NCBI GenBank assembly: GCA_045536015.1
Contig: JAZSMS010000007.1
Coordinates: forward strand, 1 to 53,637
Length of the DNA stretch: 53,637 nt
Reading direction: 5' to 3'
Source of the DNA: JAZSMS01 sp045536015
GTDB lineage: Bacteria > Bacillota > Clostridia > Christensenellales > QALW01
Position numbers and translations under genes: made by a program. The notes under the pieces were generated by a model. The model made no database searches, had not been told where the DNA came from, and worked only from the letters and a program-made list of their open reading frames with translations. This document shows, one piece after another, positions 1-8,939 of the stretch; positions within the stretch are counted from its first letter, which is position 1, and each line of letters begins with the position of its first letter.

Positions 1-146
1 GGACCGGTTGCGCCAACCGCGCCTGTTGCACCGATTGGGCCTGTTGGTCCCGTTGGTCCTACTTCACCTTGAATACCCTGTAAACCTTGCGGTCCCGTTG
101 GACCGGTTGCGCCAACCGCGCCTGTTGCACCGATTGGGCCTGTTGG
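1..146. repeat. 47-bp direct repeat inside collagen-like coding region
   Basis: Bases 1-47 recur exactly at 100-146 (99-bp period, 33 codons or 11 Gly-X-Y triplets). Both copies encode the same GPIGATGAVGATGP block, so this is an in-frame coding repeat and a likely site of length variation. Confidence 0.9.
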
Positions 147-566
147 ACCGATTGGGCCTTGTGGACCTGCAATACCTTGAAGTCCTTGTGCGCCTTGCGG
201 ACCTGTTGGGCCCGTAACTCCTTGAGCGCCCGTTGCACCCGTTAAACCGGGAACACCTTGAACACCTTGTGCTCCCTGAGGACCGGTTGGGCCTGCAGGA
301 ATAACAAAGTCAAGCACTACGTTTGTTGACGTTCCGCTGTTTATAACGCTTGCCTCACTACCAGGTTGACCCGTAACCGTTCTTCCCACACTAATACTTG
401 CATAAGGCGAAAAAGTTGGGCCTGTCGGTCGCGGCGGACAAGGCGGAATAGGCGGACAAAGCGGCTTGCAATTATTACAACCGCAGTTAACCTGCTCTGC
501 GCAGTCGCAGTTTTGGCCTAAATCAGATATCACGCTTCCTGAATTAAATGAATTTTGATATCTCAT
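1..566 (-). CDS. Collagen-like exosporium/surface protein (C-terminus cut off by window edge)
   Basis: Starts at ATG 566 behind a GGAGG site and stays open to the window edge (188 codons seen). Residues 1-40 are rich in Cys and Pro (NCDCAEQ, NCGCNNC), then a ~50-residue non-repetitive segment, then uninterrupted Gly-X-Y triplets (GPTGPIGATG, GAVGATGPTG) from about residue 95. Gly-X-Thr/Pro repeats of this type form collagen-like stalks on spores of Bacillus and Clostridia (BclA-like). The Cys cluster could serve cross-linking in a spore layer (inference). A sporulation-type promoter may lie upstream (603-633). The C-terminal domain, which would distinguish exosporium glycoprotein from other surface collagens, is missing. 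Confidence 0.85.
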   Translation of the reverse strand, partial: MRYQNSFNSGSVISDLGQNCDCAEQVNCGCNNCKPLCPPIPPCPPRPTGPTFSPYASISVGRTVTGQPGSEASVINSGTSTNVVLDFVIPAGPTGPQGAQGVQGVPGLTGATGAQGVTGPTGPQGAQGLQGIAGPQGPIGPTGPIGATGAVGATGPTGPQGLQGIQGEVGPTGPTGPIGATGAVGATG

Positions 567-602
567 ATTTTCCTCCAAATTTTTATTAGGTTTTACCCAT
601 TA

Positions 603-633
603 TCATTGTATGCGCACAGTAATGCTTTTTGTT
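603..633 (-). promoter_or_regulatory. Possible late-sporulation (sigma-K-like) promoter of the collagen-like gene
   Basis: On the minus strand an AACA element (630-633) sits 17 bp before CATACAATGA (603-612). This is close to the sigma-K pattern (AC near -35, CATAnnnTA at -10) and there is no good sigma-A pair. Collagen-like exosporium genes are often sigma-K dependent in Bacillus. The match is loose. Confidence 0.35.
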
Positions 634-2075
634 CACGTTGATAATACTTTGCCCTTTAAAAAAGCCTCAACAATCTCTATAGCACGTTCTCCTGCAACAG
701 TTTGTATTGCCTTTAAAAAGGTTTGTTTTGTAGCAATTTTAAATTTGTTTTCTTCAAAATAAAGCTTAATTCCTTTATCAAACGTTTCTTTTCCGATAAT
801 TCCTCTTAATGTATCAAGCATTACAGCCGCTTCATCATAAACGATAGCATCGTATAAAAGCATATTATCAAACGCGCCAAGTTCTCTTTCTATCGAAATA
901 TCGTTGGCTTTTAACAATTTTAAAATTATTTTTATGTAGTTTTCGCTTTGCTGCATATAGCTTTTATATTTTTCGTTTCCGTAGCGGTTCTCGTAGTAAA
1001 GCGCCGTAGAATACTGGGTTAAACCCTCGTCAAGCCACGCTTCTTTAACCTCGTTATTTCCAACAATTCCGTACCACCACTGATGCGCAGTTTCGTGAAC
1101 TACTACTTCTTCTAACGTTGTTTGATTTTTGTAAAGATCGTCAGAAATAAGCACTAAATTAGGGTATTCCATACCACCGATATAAAAGTCTGCCTCAACT
1201 ACCGAATAAGTTGAATACGGATATTTTCCAAACTTTTGGCTAAAAAACTTTAATGCCTCGGTAGCGTAATCAAGCATTTTTCTCCCCGTATCTTCAGAGG
1301 AGTAGTAATACGAATAAATTATTGTTTCGTCAACCTTTTTTGAAATTACTTCAAAATCTTCCGAAAGAACAAAGGCAAAATCACGTATATTTTTGCCCTC
1401 AATCTTATAAGTGTTTTTAAGAGGTTCTTCTTCGCAGGAAATTATCTTTCCACTTGTTGCAAGGCGCATATCTTGTTCAATCTCAAGCGTTACGTTATAA
1501 TCAGCACATTCCGAATAAAACGGATCGCCGTTTGCGCTATAAACGCTTTTAACTGCTTTTCCGTCTTCAACAGGACACAAAATCGGATACCAATTTCCAA
1601 AGTTATAAGTGTTATCCAAATATCCGTATCTCATCGGACTGTTGGGAAGCTTTTCGGCAAATTCAATTTTTATAACTGCCTTTTTATTCTTTTTTACGTT
1701 TGTATCAACGGTTAAAATCTGCCCGTCTTCTTCTAAAGAAAAATCTGCATTTTTATCGTTTACCTTTACACTTTTTATATCAATATAACCTTCGGAAAAG
1801 CCGTTTGGATACGCTTTTTCTATCATTTCGGGCGAACAGACGTTTTTTAAATTTTCTTCACTTTTAAACGCATTAGGATAAAGGCAAAAACTCACCTCTG
1901 ATAATGCTTGCACGCTTTTAAATTCTAAAAGCATTTCTCCATGCAAAAATTCGTTTTCTACGCTTGCAGAAATATTATAAACGTTCCGCCATTCATTTTC
2001 AAAAAACAAAAGTGAAGTAAAAATCAACGCAAATGCAACAGATATAGCTATAATTTTGTTTTTTAAACGCTTCAT
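633..2075 (-). CDS. M1-family membrane-anchored zinc metallopeptidase
   Basis: A 480-residue gluzincin. An N-terminal membrane segment (about residues 7-24) is followed by a beta-rich domain and the catalytic domain. The zinc site is HETAH (327-331) with the third ligand Glu at about 350 in WLDEG. The substrate motif GAMEN of M1 aminopeptidases appears here as GGMEY (300-304), a common variant in clostridial members. Start chosen at ATG 2075 because AAGGAGG lies just upstream; the frame could extend to a TTG at 2093, but that would put the ribosome site inside the coding region. It probably trims peptides outside the membrane. It lacks the C-terminal helical domain of ~850-residue aminopeptidase N proteins. 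Confidence 0.85.
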   Translation of the reverse strand: MKRLKNKIIAISVAFALIFTSLLFFENEWRNVYNISASVENEFLHGEMLLEFKSVQALSEVSFCLYPNAFKSEENLKNVCSPEMIEKAYPNGFSEGYIDIKSVKVNDKNADFSLEEDGQILTVDTNVKKNKKAVIKIEFAEKLPNSPMRYGYLDNTYNFGNWYPILCPVEDGKAVKSVYSANGDPFYSECADYNVTLEIEQDMRLATSGKIISCEEEPLKNTYKIEGKNIRDFAFVLSEDFEVISKKVDETIIYSYYYSSEDTGRKMLDYATEALKFFSQKFGKYPYSTYSVVEADFYIGGMEYPNLVLISDDLYKNQTTLEEVVVHETAHQWWYGIVGNNEVKEAWLDEGLTQYSTALYYENRYGNEKYKSYMQQSENYIKIILKLLKANDISIERELGAFDNMLLYDAIVYDEAAVMLDTLRGIIGKETFDKGIKLYFEENKFKIATKQTFLKAIQTVAGERAIEIVEAFLKGKVLST

Positions 2076-2149
2076 TTCTTCCTCCTTGATCAAATTACAA
2101 TATTTTAGTTTAACTAAAAATAATACTTTATTATTTAATATATTTGTGG

Positions 2150-2155
2150 TATAAT
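2150..2155 (+). promoter_or_regulatory. Promoter (extended -10) of the dnaD-dnaI-tilS-hpt operon
   Basis: TGGTATAAT is an extended -10 with TATAAT at 2150-2155. The -35 region (2127-2132, TTTATT) is weak, as often seen with extended -10 elements. An AGGAGGT site and the first ATG follow within 45 bp. Confidence 0.6.
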
Positions 2156-2196
2156 GTAGAAACTAATGTATTCATATCTTTATAGGAGGTACTTTT

Positions 2197-3387
2197 ATGG
2201 CAACGGGCAAATTTGAAAAAGACAATCCGCTTTCATATCTTATCTGTATTGAGGATGCGTTTGCCGCAAATTTTTTACCGTTTCTCTCTCCCGTTTGCAT
2301 AAAAGCCTACGTTTATTTATTATACCTTTGCAATCATAACGAGCTTAAAATAAACTCGGTTAAAAAGTTTGCCGCTTCTTGCTCGTTAACCGAAAACGAA
2401 GTTTTATGCGCTCTTGACGAGCTTAATAAAAAGCACCTCGTCAATTTTACAGCAAATCCTTTTTCGTTTGAAATCTGCTCGGCAACAAGAGCAAAAGATT
2501 ATGATGCCGCTTATTCGTTTGATACGCTTAGCGCGTACTCCGACTATTTTGCAGGTATCCGCGCTCTTTTCCCCGGAAGAAGCATTTCATCAAGCGAATA
2601 CGACCTTGCGCGCGACTGGATAGAGCTCTATGATTTTTCGGTAGAAGCCGCGCTTTTACTTATTGCACACTGTATTTCTATTAAAGATAAAACTATCTCG
2701 TTTAAATATATGGATTCGGTTGCACTTTCCTGGGCAAACGAAGGTATCATCACAAGCGAGGCAGCCGAAGAATATATTACTCTTTATCAGGCAAAGCATC
2801 ACGATGCCGCAAAGCTTTTGCTTCACCTTGGTGTTAAAAGAACTCCTACTGCCGACGAAGTTAAGCTTTATCAAAAATGGGAAAAGCTCGGCTTTAATTT
2901 TAAAGCTATCGTTGCCGCTTGCAGTGAAACCACAAAAACAGCAAACCCATCGTTTGCATACGTTGACAGAATTATCGCAACCCTTTATTCTCTCGGCTTA
3001 ACCGAAGAAAAAGCAATAAAGGCTTACTTATCCGAATCAAGTCAAGAAAGACGCACAATGTCTGCAATTTTATTTGAGCTTGGCGAAAGAAACAAAAGCG
3101 TTACAAGCGCACACACTGAAGCGATTAAGCCGTTTACGTCGTTTAACGAAACGCTTTTATTGTTTGTTGCCAAAAAGTGTTCCGAAAATGGAACCCATTC
3201 GTTTAAGCGCTATTGCGAAATTTTAACGCAATTAACCGACAAACAAGCGTTTAGCGAAGAAAAAATTCAAGCATTTTTTGAAAATTATAAAAACGAGCAA
3301 AAGCCAAAAACTTCAAAGACCGCAACAAACATTAATCGCAACGATTCTTACGACGTATTTACCGATCCAACAAAATTAGAGGTTTAA
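2197..3387 (+). CDS. DnaD-domain replication initiation protein
   Basis: A 396-residue protein. The N-terminal ~90 residues look like a winged helix (CSLTENEVLCALDELNKKHL). Two helical blocks at about 115-190 and 205-275 resemble DnaD/DnaB_2 domains, which help load the replicative helicase in Bacillota. The gene ends 1 bp before a DnaI-like helicase loader, matching the usual pairing. The ATG has an AGGAGGT site. DnaD-domain proteins are varied, so I give no symbol; it could be the functional equivalent of B. subtilis DnaB or DnaD. Confidence 0.8.
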   Translation: MATGKFEKDNPLSYLICIEDAFAANFLPFLSPVCIKAYVYLLYLCNHNELKINSVKKFAASCSLTENEVLCALDELNKKHLVNFTANPFSFEICSATRAKDYDAAYSFDTLSAYSDYFAGIRALFPGRSISSSEYDLARDWIELYDFSVEAALLLIAHCISIKDKTISFKYMDSVALSWANEGIITSEAAEEYITLYQAKHHDAAKLLLHLGVKRTPTADEVKLYQKWEKLGFNFKAIVAACSETTKTANPSFAYVDRIIATLYSLGLTEEKAIKAYLSESSQERRTMSAILFELGERNKSVTSAHTEAIKPFTSFNETLLLFVAKKCSENGTHSFKRYCEILTQLTDKQAFSEEKIQAFFENYKNEQKPKTSKTATNINRNDSYDVFTDPTKLEV

Positions 3388-3388
3388 A

Positions 3389-4300
3389 ATGAACAACGCA
3401 CTAATTTCAAAGGTAGAAACCGAATTTAATGCAAAGCGCACCCGCGCAAAAATTGAATACGATCAGCTTTTTGCTTTACTTTTAGAAAAGTACCCTACGC
3501 TTAATGAGCTTTTTGTAAAAAGAAGAAAAGCCGTTTGTGATTTTTCTTACGGTAAAGAAGCTCGTAAGCAGGCAATCAAATCGCTCGATGACCAAATTAC
3601 CTCATTTTTAAACGCAAACAATATTACTTTACCTGTAAAAAAACACGATTGTCCCATTTGTTTCGACGAAGGATACGTGGATAATAACGGCAAGCAAGAG
3701 CGTTGCTCCTGCTTTACGCGCAGGCTTATTGAGCTTTCTTCCGACGGTTGCTATGCAAATATTTCACAAAACTTTGATACCTTTAACTTATCTGTTTTTG
3801 AAAGCGAGCAACAAAATTTTATCCAAAAGCTTTACGACTATTCGCGTGAATACTGCGCAAAGTTTCCTTGTGTTAAACGTAAAAATATGATTTTTACAGG
3901 CAAAACGGGTACGGGAAAAACCTTCTTTTTAAATTCGATTTGCTGTGCTTTGCGATCGCGCGGGTTTAGTGTTGTATTTATTACTGCAGGCAGACTTTTT
4001 GAAATCTTGCGCAAATACGCTTTTTCTGAGGAAAACAATTTTGACTCGCTTTTGCAGGCAGATATGCTTATTATTGACGATTTAGGCAGTGAGCCACTGT
4101 TTAATAATATTACGGTTGAGTACCTTTTTATGCTAATTAATGAGCGTACTCAGCTTAATAAAGCAATTTGTATTTCTACAAATCTTACGCCTTCTCAGCT
4201 TGCCGAGAGATATACTGACCGAATTGCATCGCGCATTTTTGACGAAGCTAACTCCTACACCTTTAACCTTGCAGGAAAAGACCTTCGCATAAGGAAGTGA
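3389..4300 (+). CDS. dnaI: DnaI/DnaC-type helicase loader AAA+ ATPase
   Basis: 303 residues. An N-terminal helical segment is followed by a zinc-binding Cys cluster (C88, C91, C106, C108) and then an AAA+ core: Walker A GKTGTGKT (171-178), Walker B MLIIDDLG (226-233), and an arginine-rich sensor segment near RYTDRIASRI. This is the architecture of B. subtilis DnaI, which loads the DnaC helicase at the origin. It is directly downstream of the DnaD-like gene and likely co-transcribed with it and tilS. Confidence 0.88.
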   Translation: MNNALISKVETEFNAKRTRAKIEYDQLFALLLEKYPTLNELFVKRRKAVCDFSYGKEARKQAIKSLDDQITSFLNANNITLPVKKHDCPICFDEGYVDNNGKQERCSCFTRRLIELSSDGCYANISQNFDTFNLSVFESEQQNFIQKLYDYSREYCAKFPCVKRKNMIFTGKTGTGKTFFLNSICCALRSRGFSVVFITAGRLFEILRKYAFSEENNFDSLLQADMLIIDDLGSEPLFNNITVEYLFMLINERTQLNKAICISTNLTPSQLAERYTDRIASRIFDEANSYTFNLAGKDLRIRK

Positions 4301-4304
4301 TTTT

Positions 4305-5618
4305 TTGCTTAATAAAGTAAAACAATTTATAAAACAAAATAATTTGCTTTCTGAAAAACAAAAGGTCATCGTTGGTTTTTCGGGCGGTGCCGATTCTACG
4401 GTACTTTTATATTCACTTAAATCACTTGGCTTTTCGCCCGTTGCGCTTCACGTTAATCATCAGATTAGAGGTGCAGAAGCTCTTCGCGACGAAGAATTTG
4501 CACGCAATTTTTGTAAAAAGCACAAGATCCCATTTTATTCCGAAAGCATTTGTATCCCCGAAATTGCAAAAGAAAAATCACTTTCGCTTGAAACTTGCGC
4601 AAGACAGGAGCGTTATCGAATTTTTTTGGAATATTCTAAAAAATTCAATTGTCCCGTCGCGGTTGCTCACAACAAAAATGATCAGGCAGAAACCGTTTTT
4701 ATGCATTTAATTCGCGGTTGCGGGCTTAACGGCATTTGCGGAATGTTGCCAAAGACCGAAAATATTATTCGTCCCTTGCTTTCCGTTTCGCGCAGTGAAA
4801 TCGAAGCTTTTGCAAAAGAAAATAACCTCGATTTTGTTTTAGACTCAACTAATTTTATAGACGATTGCACAAGAAACAAATTAAGACTAAACGTACTTTT
4901 GCCACTTTATCAAAACTTTCCCGATGCGCTTGATAATATCTTTGCATCTGCAAATTTATTTAGTGAATACGCAAGTTTTATAAAAGAAGAATGTGATGAG
5001 CTTTTTGCAAAAAATTCTTATATTGAAGACGATAAGCTTTTTTTAAAGATAGAAAATTACAAAAAAATTGAATTTGCCGAGCTTATACGCCGTGCTTTTA
5101 CTTATGTTAACGGAAACACAGTTGACTTAGAGCGCGTGCACATCGAAGCTGTTATGGCACTTGCAAAATCAGGAAAACAGCTTGATTTGCCTTTTAACAC
5201 ACACGTTTTAAGGGTTTATGATAATCTTGTATTCTTTTCCGAAAACAATGATTTTTCGTTTTGTGAAAAATTTATTTCTTTTAAAGAATATACATTCAGC
5301 AATAAAACTATCATAAGCGCTTCTGCCCAAAAGCGTATTCCACAAGCAAAAACCGAATTTTTTGACCTCGATAAGCTTCCTGACGGCGTTTGCTTGCGCA
5401 CAAGACAAAGCGGAGATTTTATTCAGCCACTCGGTTTAGATGGTACTTGCACGTTAAAAAAATTTTTTATAGATAAAAAAGTTCCCATTACAAAAAGAAA
5501 CACTATTCCCTTGCTTGCAAAGGATACCGAAGTTTTGCTTATTTTGGGCTACACAGTTTCAGAAAAAATAAAAATTGATAAAAACACAAAAAATATATTA
5601 ATGATTCAGGAGAAATAA
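4305..5618 (+). CDS. tilS: tRNA(Ile)-lysidine synthase
   Basis: 437 residues with the PP-loop SGGADS at 26-31. TilS adenylates C34 of the CAU-anticodon tRNA-Ile and attaches lysine, so that it reads AUA. The N-terminal synthetase domain is followed by a C-terminal TilS domain (LRTRQSGDFIQPLG, then KKFFIDKKVP). The start is TTG at 4305, 4 bp after the dnaI stop, with AAGGAAG upstream. The order tilS-hpt-ftsH is the classic Bacillota arrangement, which supports the call. Confidence 0.93.
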   Translation: MLNKVKQFIKQNNLLSEKQKVIVGFSGGADSTVLLYSLKSLGFSPVALHVNHQIRGAEALRDEEFARNFCKKHKIPFYSESICIPEIAKEKSLSLETCARQERYRIFLEYSKKFNCPVAVAHNKNDQAETVFMHLIRGCGLNGICGMLPKTENIIRPLLSVSRSEIEAFAKENNLDFVLDSTNFIDDCTRNKLRLNVLLPLYQNFPDALDNIFASANLFSEYASFIKEECDELFAKNSYIEDDKLFLKIENYKKIEFAELIRRAFTYVNGNTVDLERVHIEAVMALAKSGKQLDLPFNTHVLRVYDNLVFFSENNDFSFCEKFISFKEYTFSNKTIISASAQKRIPQAKTEFFDLDKLPDGVCLRTRQSGDFIQPLGLDGTCTLKKFFIDKKVPITKRNTIPLLAKDTEVLLILGYTVSEKIKIDKNTKNILMIQEK

Positions 5619-5620
5619 TT

Positions 5621-6169
5621 ATGTTAATACCTAGCGAAAAAACAGAAATTTTAATTACACAAGATCAAATTCAACAAAAAATTAAGGATATAGCAGAGCA
5701 AATTAACAAAGACTATAAAGGTCAGTCACTTCTTGTAGTTGGCATTTTAAAGGGTGCAGTTTTGTTTTATGCCGACCTTGTCCGTCAGCTTGATGTTGAC
5801 GTTCAATTTGATTTTATGCGCATTTCAAGCTATGGCAATTCGACCGATTCCACGGGTGAAATTAAAATAAGCAAGGATATTGACGTTTCTATAACGGGCA
5901 AGCACGTTTTAATCGTTGAAGATATTATTGATACGGGCCTTACACTTGATGCTCTTAAGCGCCTTTTATTAACACGCAGGCCTGCTTCGTTTAAAACCTG
6001 TTGTATGCTTGATAAGCCCTCACGCAGAAAAATTGATATCAAACCCGATTACTGCTGTTTTGAAATTCCTGACCAATTTGTTATCGGTTACGGTCTTGAT
6101 TATGCCGAAAGCGGCAGACAGTTAAAAGACGTTTTATACATTAAACCCGAATATATTCCCACTTTATAA
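5621..6169 (+). CDS. hpt: Hypoxanthine-guanine phosphoribosyltransferase
   Basis: 182 residues, normal family length. The PRPP-binding motif VEDIIDTGLT is at 99-108, and the N-terminal loop ILKGAVLF (42-49) also fits. It salvages hypoxanthine and guanine to IMP and GMP with PRPP. It lies 2 bp after tilS with its own AGGAGA site. In B. subtilis the TilS-HprT pair activates ftsH transcription; whether that holds here is unknown. Confidence 0.93.
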   Translation: MLIPSEKTEILITQDQIQQKIKDIAEQINKDYKGQSLLVVGILKGAVLFYADLVRQLDVDVQFDFMRISSYGNSTDSTGEIKISKDIDVSITGKHVLIVEDIIDTGLTLDALKRLLLTRRPASFKTCCMLDKPSRRKIDIKPDYCCFEIPDQFVIGYGLDYAESGRQLKDVLYIKPEYIPTL

Positions 6170-6191
6170 CAAATGTTTCACCGCTTTTTCA

Positions 6192-6220
6192 TTGTTAAAA
6201 AACTGTTTTAGTGGTATAAT
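6192..6220 (+). promoter_or_regulatory. Sigma-A promoter of ftsH
   Basis: TTGTTA (6192-6197), 17-bp spacer, TATAAT (6215-6220) with an extended TGG. It lies in the 79-bp gap between hpt and ftsH, so ftsH can be transcribed apart from the upstream operon. Confidence 0.8.
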
Positions 6221-6248
6221 CAAACAAGCATAATTTAAGGAGATTTTA

Positions 6249-8219
6249 ATGAAAAAGAAAAAGTTTTTACTTCCGATAGTTTACGTTGTCATCCTTGCGG
6301 TAATCGTATTTTTAACCGCGAACGGATTAAAGACAACCTCTCTTAAGCAAACGCAAATTTCTTCCAGTGAGCTTGCTCAAAAGATTTCTGACGGTGAGCT
6401 TGCATACGTTTTATTAAAAAACGGAACCGACGTTTACTGCGTTTCTAAAGAAAATGTAAACGACATCGACCTTTCTTTAGAAACCGAAAAACTTGATAAG
6501 CAAGTTATGAGCAAGTACGAGTTTACCTGTTCGGTTGCCTCCGCAGACGAATTTACAAAAATTTTGGAAGATGCACGTAAAAATGCAGATGAAAGCCTTG
6601 CTTTACCAAAATACAACACCATTAGGGTAGAAACACCCTGGTATATGGGCCTTATTCCCTATGCCTTCCTGCTTTTAATTTGCGGTGTATTTTTCTTCTT
6701 TATGTTCTCGCAAGCTTCTGGTAACGGCAAGGCAATGAATTTTGGCAAATCAACCGCCAAAATGTTTGACGATTCTAAGAAAAAGGTTACCTTTAAAGAC
6801 GTTGCAGGTGCCGACGAAGAAAAAGAAGAGCTTGCCGAAATAGTTACCTTCTTAAAAACGCCCGATAAGTTTACAAAAATGGGTGCAAGAATTCCTAAAG
6901 GCGTACTTTTAGTAGGCCCTCCCGGAACAGGCAAAACCTTGCTTGCAAAGTCAGTTGCAGGCGAAGCAGGAGTTCCTTTCTTCTCAATTACGGGTTCTGA
7001 CTTTGTTGAGCTTTACGTTGGTATCGGTGCCGCACGTGTTCGCGATTTGTTTGCACAGGCAAAAAAGAACGCGCCTTGCATTATCTTTATTGATGAAATT
7101 GATGCCGTTGGCAGAAGACGCGGTTCAGGTATTGGCGGCGGTCACGACGAACGCGAGCAGACACTTAATCAATTACTTGTTGAAATGGACGGTTTTTTGG
7201 GCAACGACGGTATTATCGTTATGGCGGCTACCAACCGCGCCGACATTTTAGACCCCGCACTTTTGCGTTCTGGACGTTTTGACAGACAAATTCATGTGCT
7301 TCCGCCCGACACAAAAGGCAGAGAAGAAATTTTTAAAATTCACGCTCGCAACAAAAAATTTGCTTCGGATGTTTCACCTCGAGAAGTTGCACTTTTAACC
7401 TCGGGCTTTGTTGGTGCAGATATCGAAAATCTTTGCAATGAAGCTGCTCTAATTGCAGTTAGACGTGGCAAAGAAATTATCGAAATGCAGGATATCAAAG
7501 ATTCTATCACTCGCGTTATTCTCGGTCCTGAAAAGCGTTCGCACAAGACAAGTGATAAGACAAAGCGCCTTGTTGCCTACCACGAGGCAGGTCATGCAAT
7601 AGTTGCTCGAGCACTTGAAAACTGTGATCCCGTTACCGAGGTTTCTATTATTCCTCGCGGTGGTGCAGGTGGATACACTCTTACCCGCCCCGATGAGCAG
7701 GATGACGGTCCCATTTCACGCGCAAGTATTCTTGACCGCATTGCAATGTGCTTAGGTGGCAGAGCGGCAGAAAAGCTTGTTATAGGCGATATTTCTACGG
7801 GTGCTTCATCCGATATTATGAATGCAACCTCGCTTGCAAAAAGTTTTGTTACAAAGTACGGTATGTATGACGAAATCGGCCCCATCTATCTTGGCCATGG
7901 TGACAGTGACGAGGTTTTCCTTGGCAGAGATTTTTCAACACAAAAGGCATATTCCGAAGCCGTTACCTCGCGTGTTGACGATGCAATTCACAGCATTATT
8001 TCCTCTGCGGATAAGCAAGCTTTTGATATTTTAACAGAAAAAGAACAAATTCTTCATAACCTTGCCGAAGTTTTGCTTGATATGGAAAAGATAACCGGCG
8101 CACAGTTTGAAGAAATTTATAACGGCAAAAAACTTGCAGACTTTAAACAAACAGAAGCGGCTGATGAAAAGACTTCTGCTTCAGAAGCAGAAAACAAAGA
8201 AGAAAACGTTAACGAATAA
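6249..8219 (+). CDS. ftsH: ATP-dependent zinc metalloprotease FtsH
   Basis: 656 residues, full length. Two membrane segments (about 6-24 and 131-153) flank an outer domain. The AAA+ module has Walker A GPPGTGKT (223-230), Walker B IIFIDEID (278-285) and SRH near 318-345. The M41 protease zinc site is HEAGH (445-449). It forms a membrane-bound hexamer that extracts and degrades membrane and regulatory proteins. The C-terminal tail is acidic and Lys/Glu/Ala-rich. ATG follows AAGGAG. A terminator-like hairpin follows. Confidence 0.97.
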   Translation: MKKKKFLLPIVYVVILAVIVFLTANGLKTTSLKQTQISSSELAQKISDGELAYVLLKNGTDVYCVSKENVNDIDLSLETEKLDKQVMSKYEFTCSVASADEFTKILEDARKNADESLALPKYNTIRVETPWYMGLIPYAFLLLICGVFFFFMFSQASGNGKAMNFGKSTAKMFDDSKKKVTFKDVAGADEEKEELAEIVTFLKTPDKFTKMGARIPKGVLLVGPPGTGKTLLAKSVAGEAGVPFFSITGSDFVELYVGIGAARVRDLFAQAKKNAPCIIFIDEIDAVGRRRGSGIGGGHDEREQTLNQLLVEMDGFLGNDGIIVMAATNRADILDPALLRSGRFDRQIHVLPPDTKGREEIFKIHARNKKFASDVSPREVALLTSGFVGADIENLCNEAALIAVRRGKEIIEMQDIKDSITRVILGPEKRSHKTSDKTKRLVAYHEAGHAIVARALENCDPVTEVSIIPRGGAGGYTLTRPDEQDDGPISRASILDRIAMCLGGRAAEKLVIGDISTGASSDIMNATSLAKSFVTKYGMYDEIGPIYLGHGDSDEVFLGRDFSTQKAYSEAVTSRVDDAIHSIISSADKQAFDILTEKEQILHNLAEVLLDMEKITGAQFEEIYNGKKLADFKQTEAADEKTSASEAENKEENVNE

Positions 8220-8229
8220 AATTTATTAC

Positions 8230-8263
8230 TTGCGGGGAAGATTTTCTTCCTCGCAAAATTTTT
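8230..8263 (+). terminator. Hairpin terminator after ftsH
   Basis: 12-bp stem with one G-U pair (8230-8241 with 8245-8256), 3-base loop, then AATTTTT. The T-run runs straight into the AAGGAGA of the next gene, so some read-through into 8276 is plausible. Confidence 0.7.
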
Positions 8264-8275
8264 AAGGAGATAATA

Positions 8276-8761
8276 ATGGCAAAACGCAAAAATAATAAGC
8301 TTTACGTCTATCCGTTGCTTATTTTGGCTTCATTTATCGTTTTTGTTATTTATAAGCTTGCCTATAACGTTTTTGCACTTTCTCTTCCACTTACCGTCAA
8401 TTCATTTTCTGCAATTTTTTTAGAAATTGGCACTTCATTTAAAAGCATAGGCGAACACTTTTTCCCCTGCTTTTTACTTTTTACCATCGGCATAACCTGG
8501 GTTTTATTAAACCGCGTTATTTACAGGCGTGAATTTTTGCAAAAATTTTGGATAATACTTACACTTATTGGTTTTATCCTCGTTTTGTTTGGCGGAAGAA
8601 TATTATTTATACTTACAAGCTCGTATCCATTAAACTTAGAATCGCTTACCTTTATTCTTAACGCCGTTAACGAATCGACATTACTTTTAACTGCGGTTTT
8701 ATGCTTTTTTGTTATGTTTATTTTACAAGCGTTTGATAAACTATATTTAAATGCAAAATGA
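8276..8761 (+). CDS. Hypothetical four-helix membrane protein
   Basis: 161 residues with four hydrophobic segments (about 10-32, 60-80, 90-115, 132-155). A basic N-terminus (MAKRKNNK) suggests it faces the cytoplasm. I recognise no family motif. The ATG is preceded by AAGGAGATAATA. It sits between ftsH and the SRP RNA, and the only promoter I can suggest is read-through from ftsH. It is probably a real gene, given the clean start site and membrane-like composition. Confidence 0.65.
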   Translation: MAKRKNNKLYVYPLLILASFIVFVIYKLAYNVFALSLPLTVNSFSAIFLEIGTSFKSIGEHFFPCFLLFTIGITWVLLNRVIYRREFLQKFWIILTLIGFILVLFGGRILFILTSSYPLNLESLTFILNAVNESTLLLTAVLCFFVMFILQAFDKLYLNAK

Positions 8762-8800
8762 CTTGCCTAAATTAAAAAAAAATGATAATATATTATTAAG

Positions 8801-8935
8801 TTGTCAGTGAACTTGCATTGGGTTCTGCGCAATGGACTGTTGTGAACCATGTCAGGGTCGGAAGACAGCAGCATTAAGCAAATTTGCCCATGTGCCGCAG
8901 GTCGATCTGATGCAAGTTCACTGGCAACTTTTTTT
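8801..8935 (+). ncRNA. ffs: Small bacterial signal recognition particle RNA (4.5S-type)
   Basis: The conserved domain IV is plain: GTCAGGGTCGGAAGACAGCAG around 8854, with a GGAA tetraloop and the asymmetric AGCAGC loop that bind Ffh. The ends pair almost perfectly (8801-8818 with 8910-8927, one G-U), and seven Ts follow (8929-8935), so the closing stem doubles as terminator. The RNA is ~130 nt without room for an Alu domain, so it is the small type, not the ~270-nt form of Bacillus and many Clostridia. A weak promoter may lie at 8763-8796 (TTGCCT, AT-rich -10). Confidence 0.92.
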
Positions 8936-8939
8936 GCGT

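Noticed and set aside
1..146. 47-bp repeats separated by ~52 bp, superficially CRISPR-like
   Set aside because: They are in frame, only two copies are visible, and both encode Gly-X-Y triplets of a collagen-like protein with flanking triplets continuing without a break.
2076..2093. TTG start giving six more residues on the M1 peptidase
   Set aside because: The AAGGAGG ribosome site for the ATG at 2075 would lie inside the coding sequence.
8832..8939. Open frame extending the VTT protein upstream through the SRP RNA
   Set aside because: The bases form the conserved SRP RNA domain and pairing arms; the extra residues are not membrane-protein-like, and no ribosome site exists.
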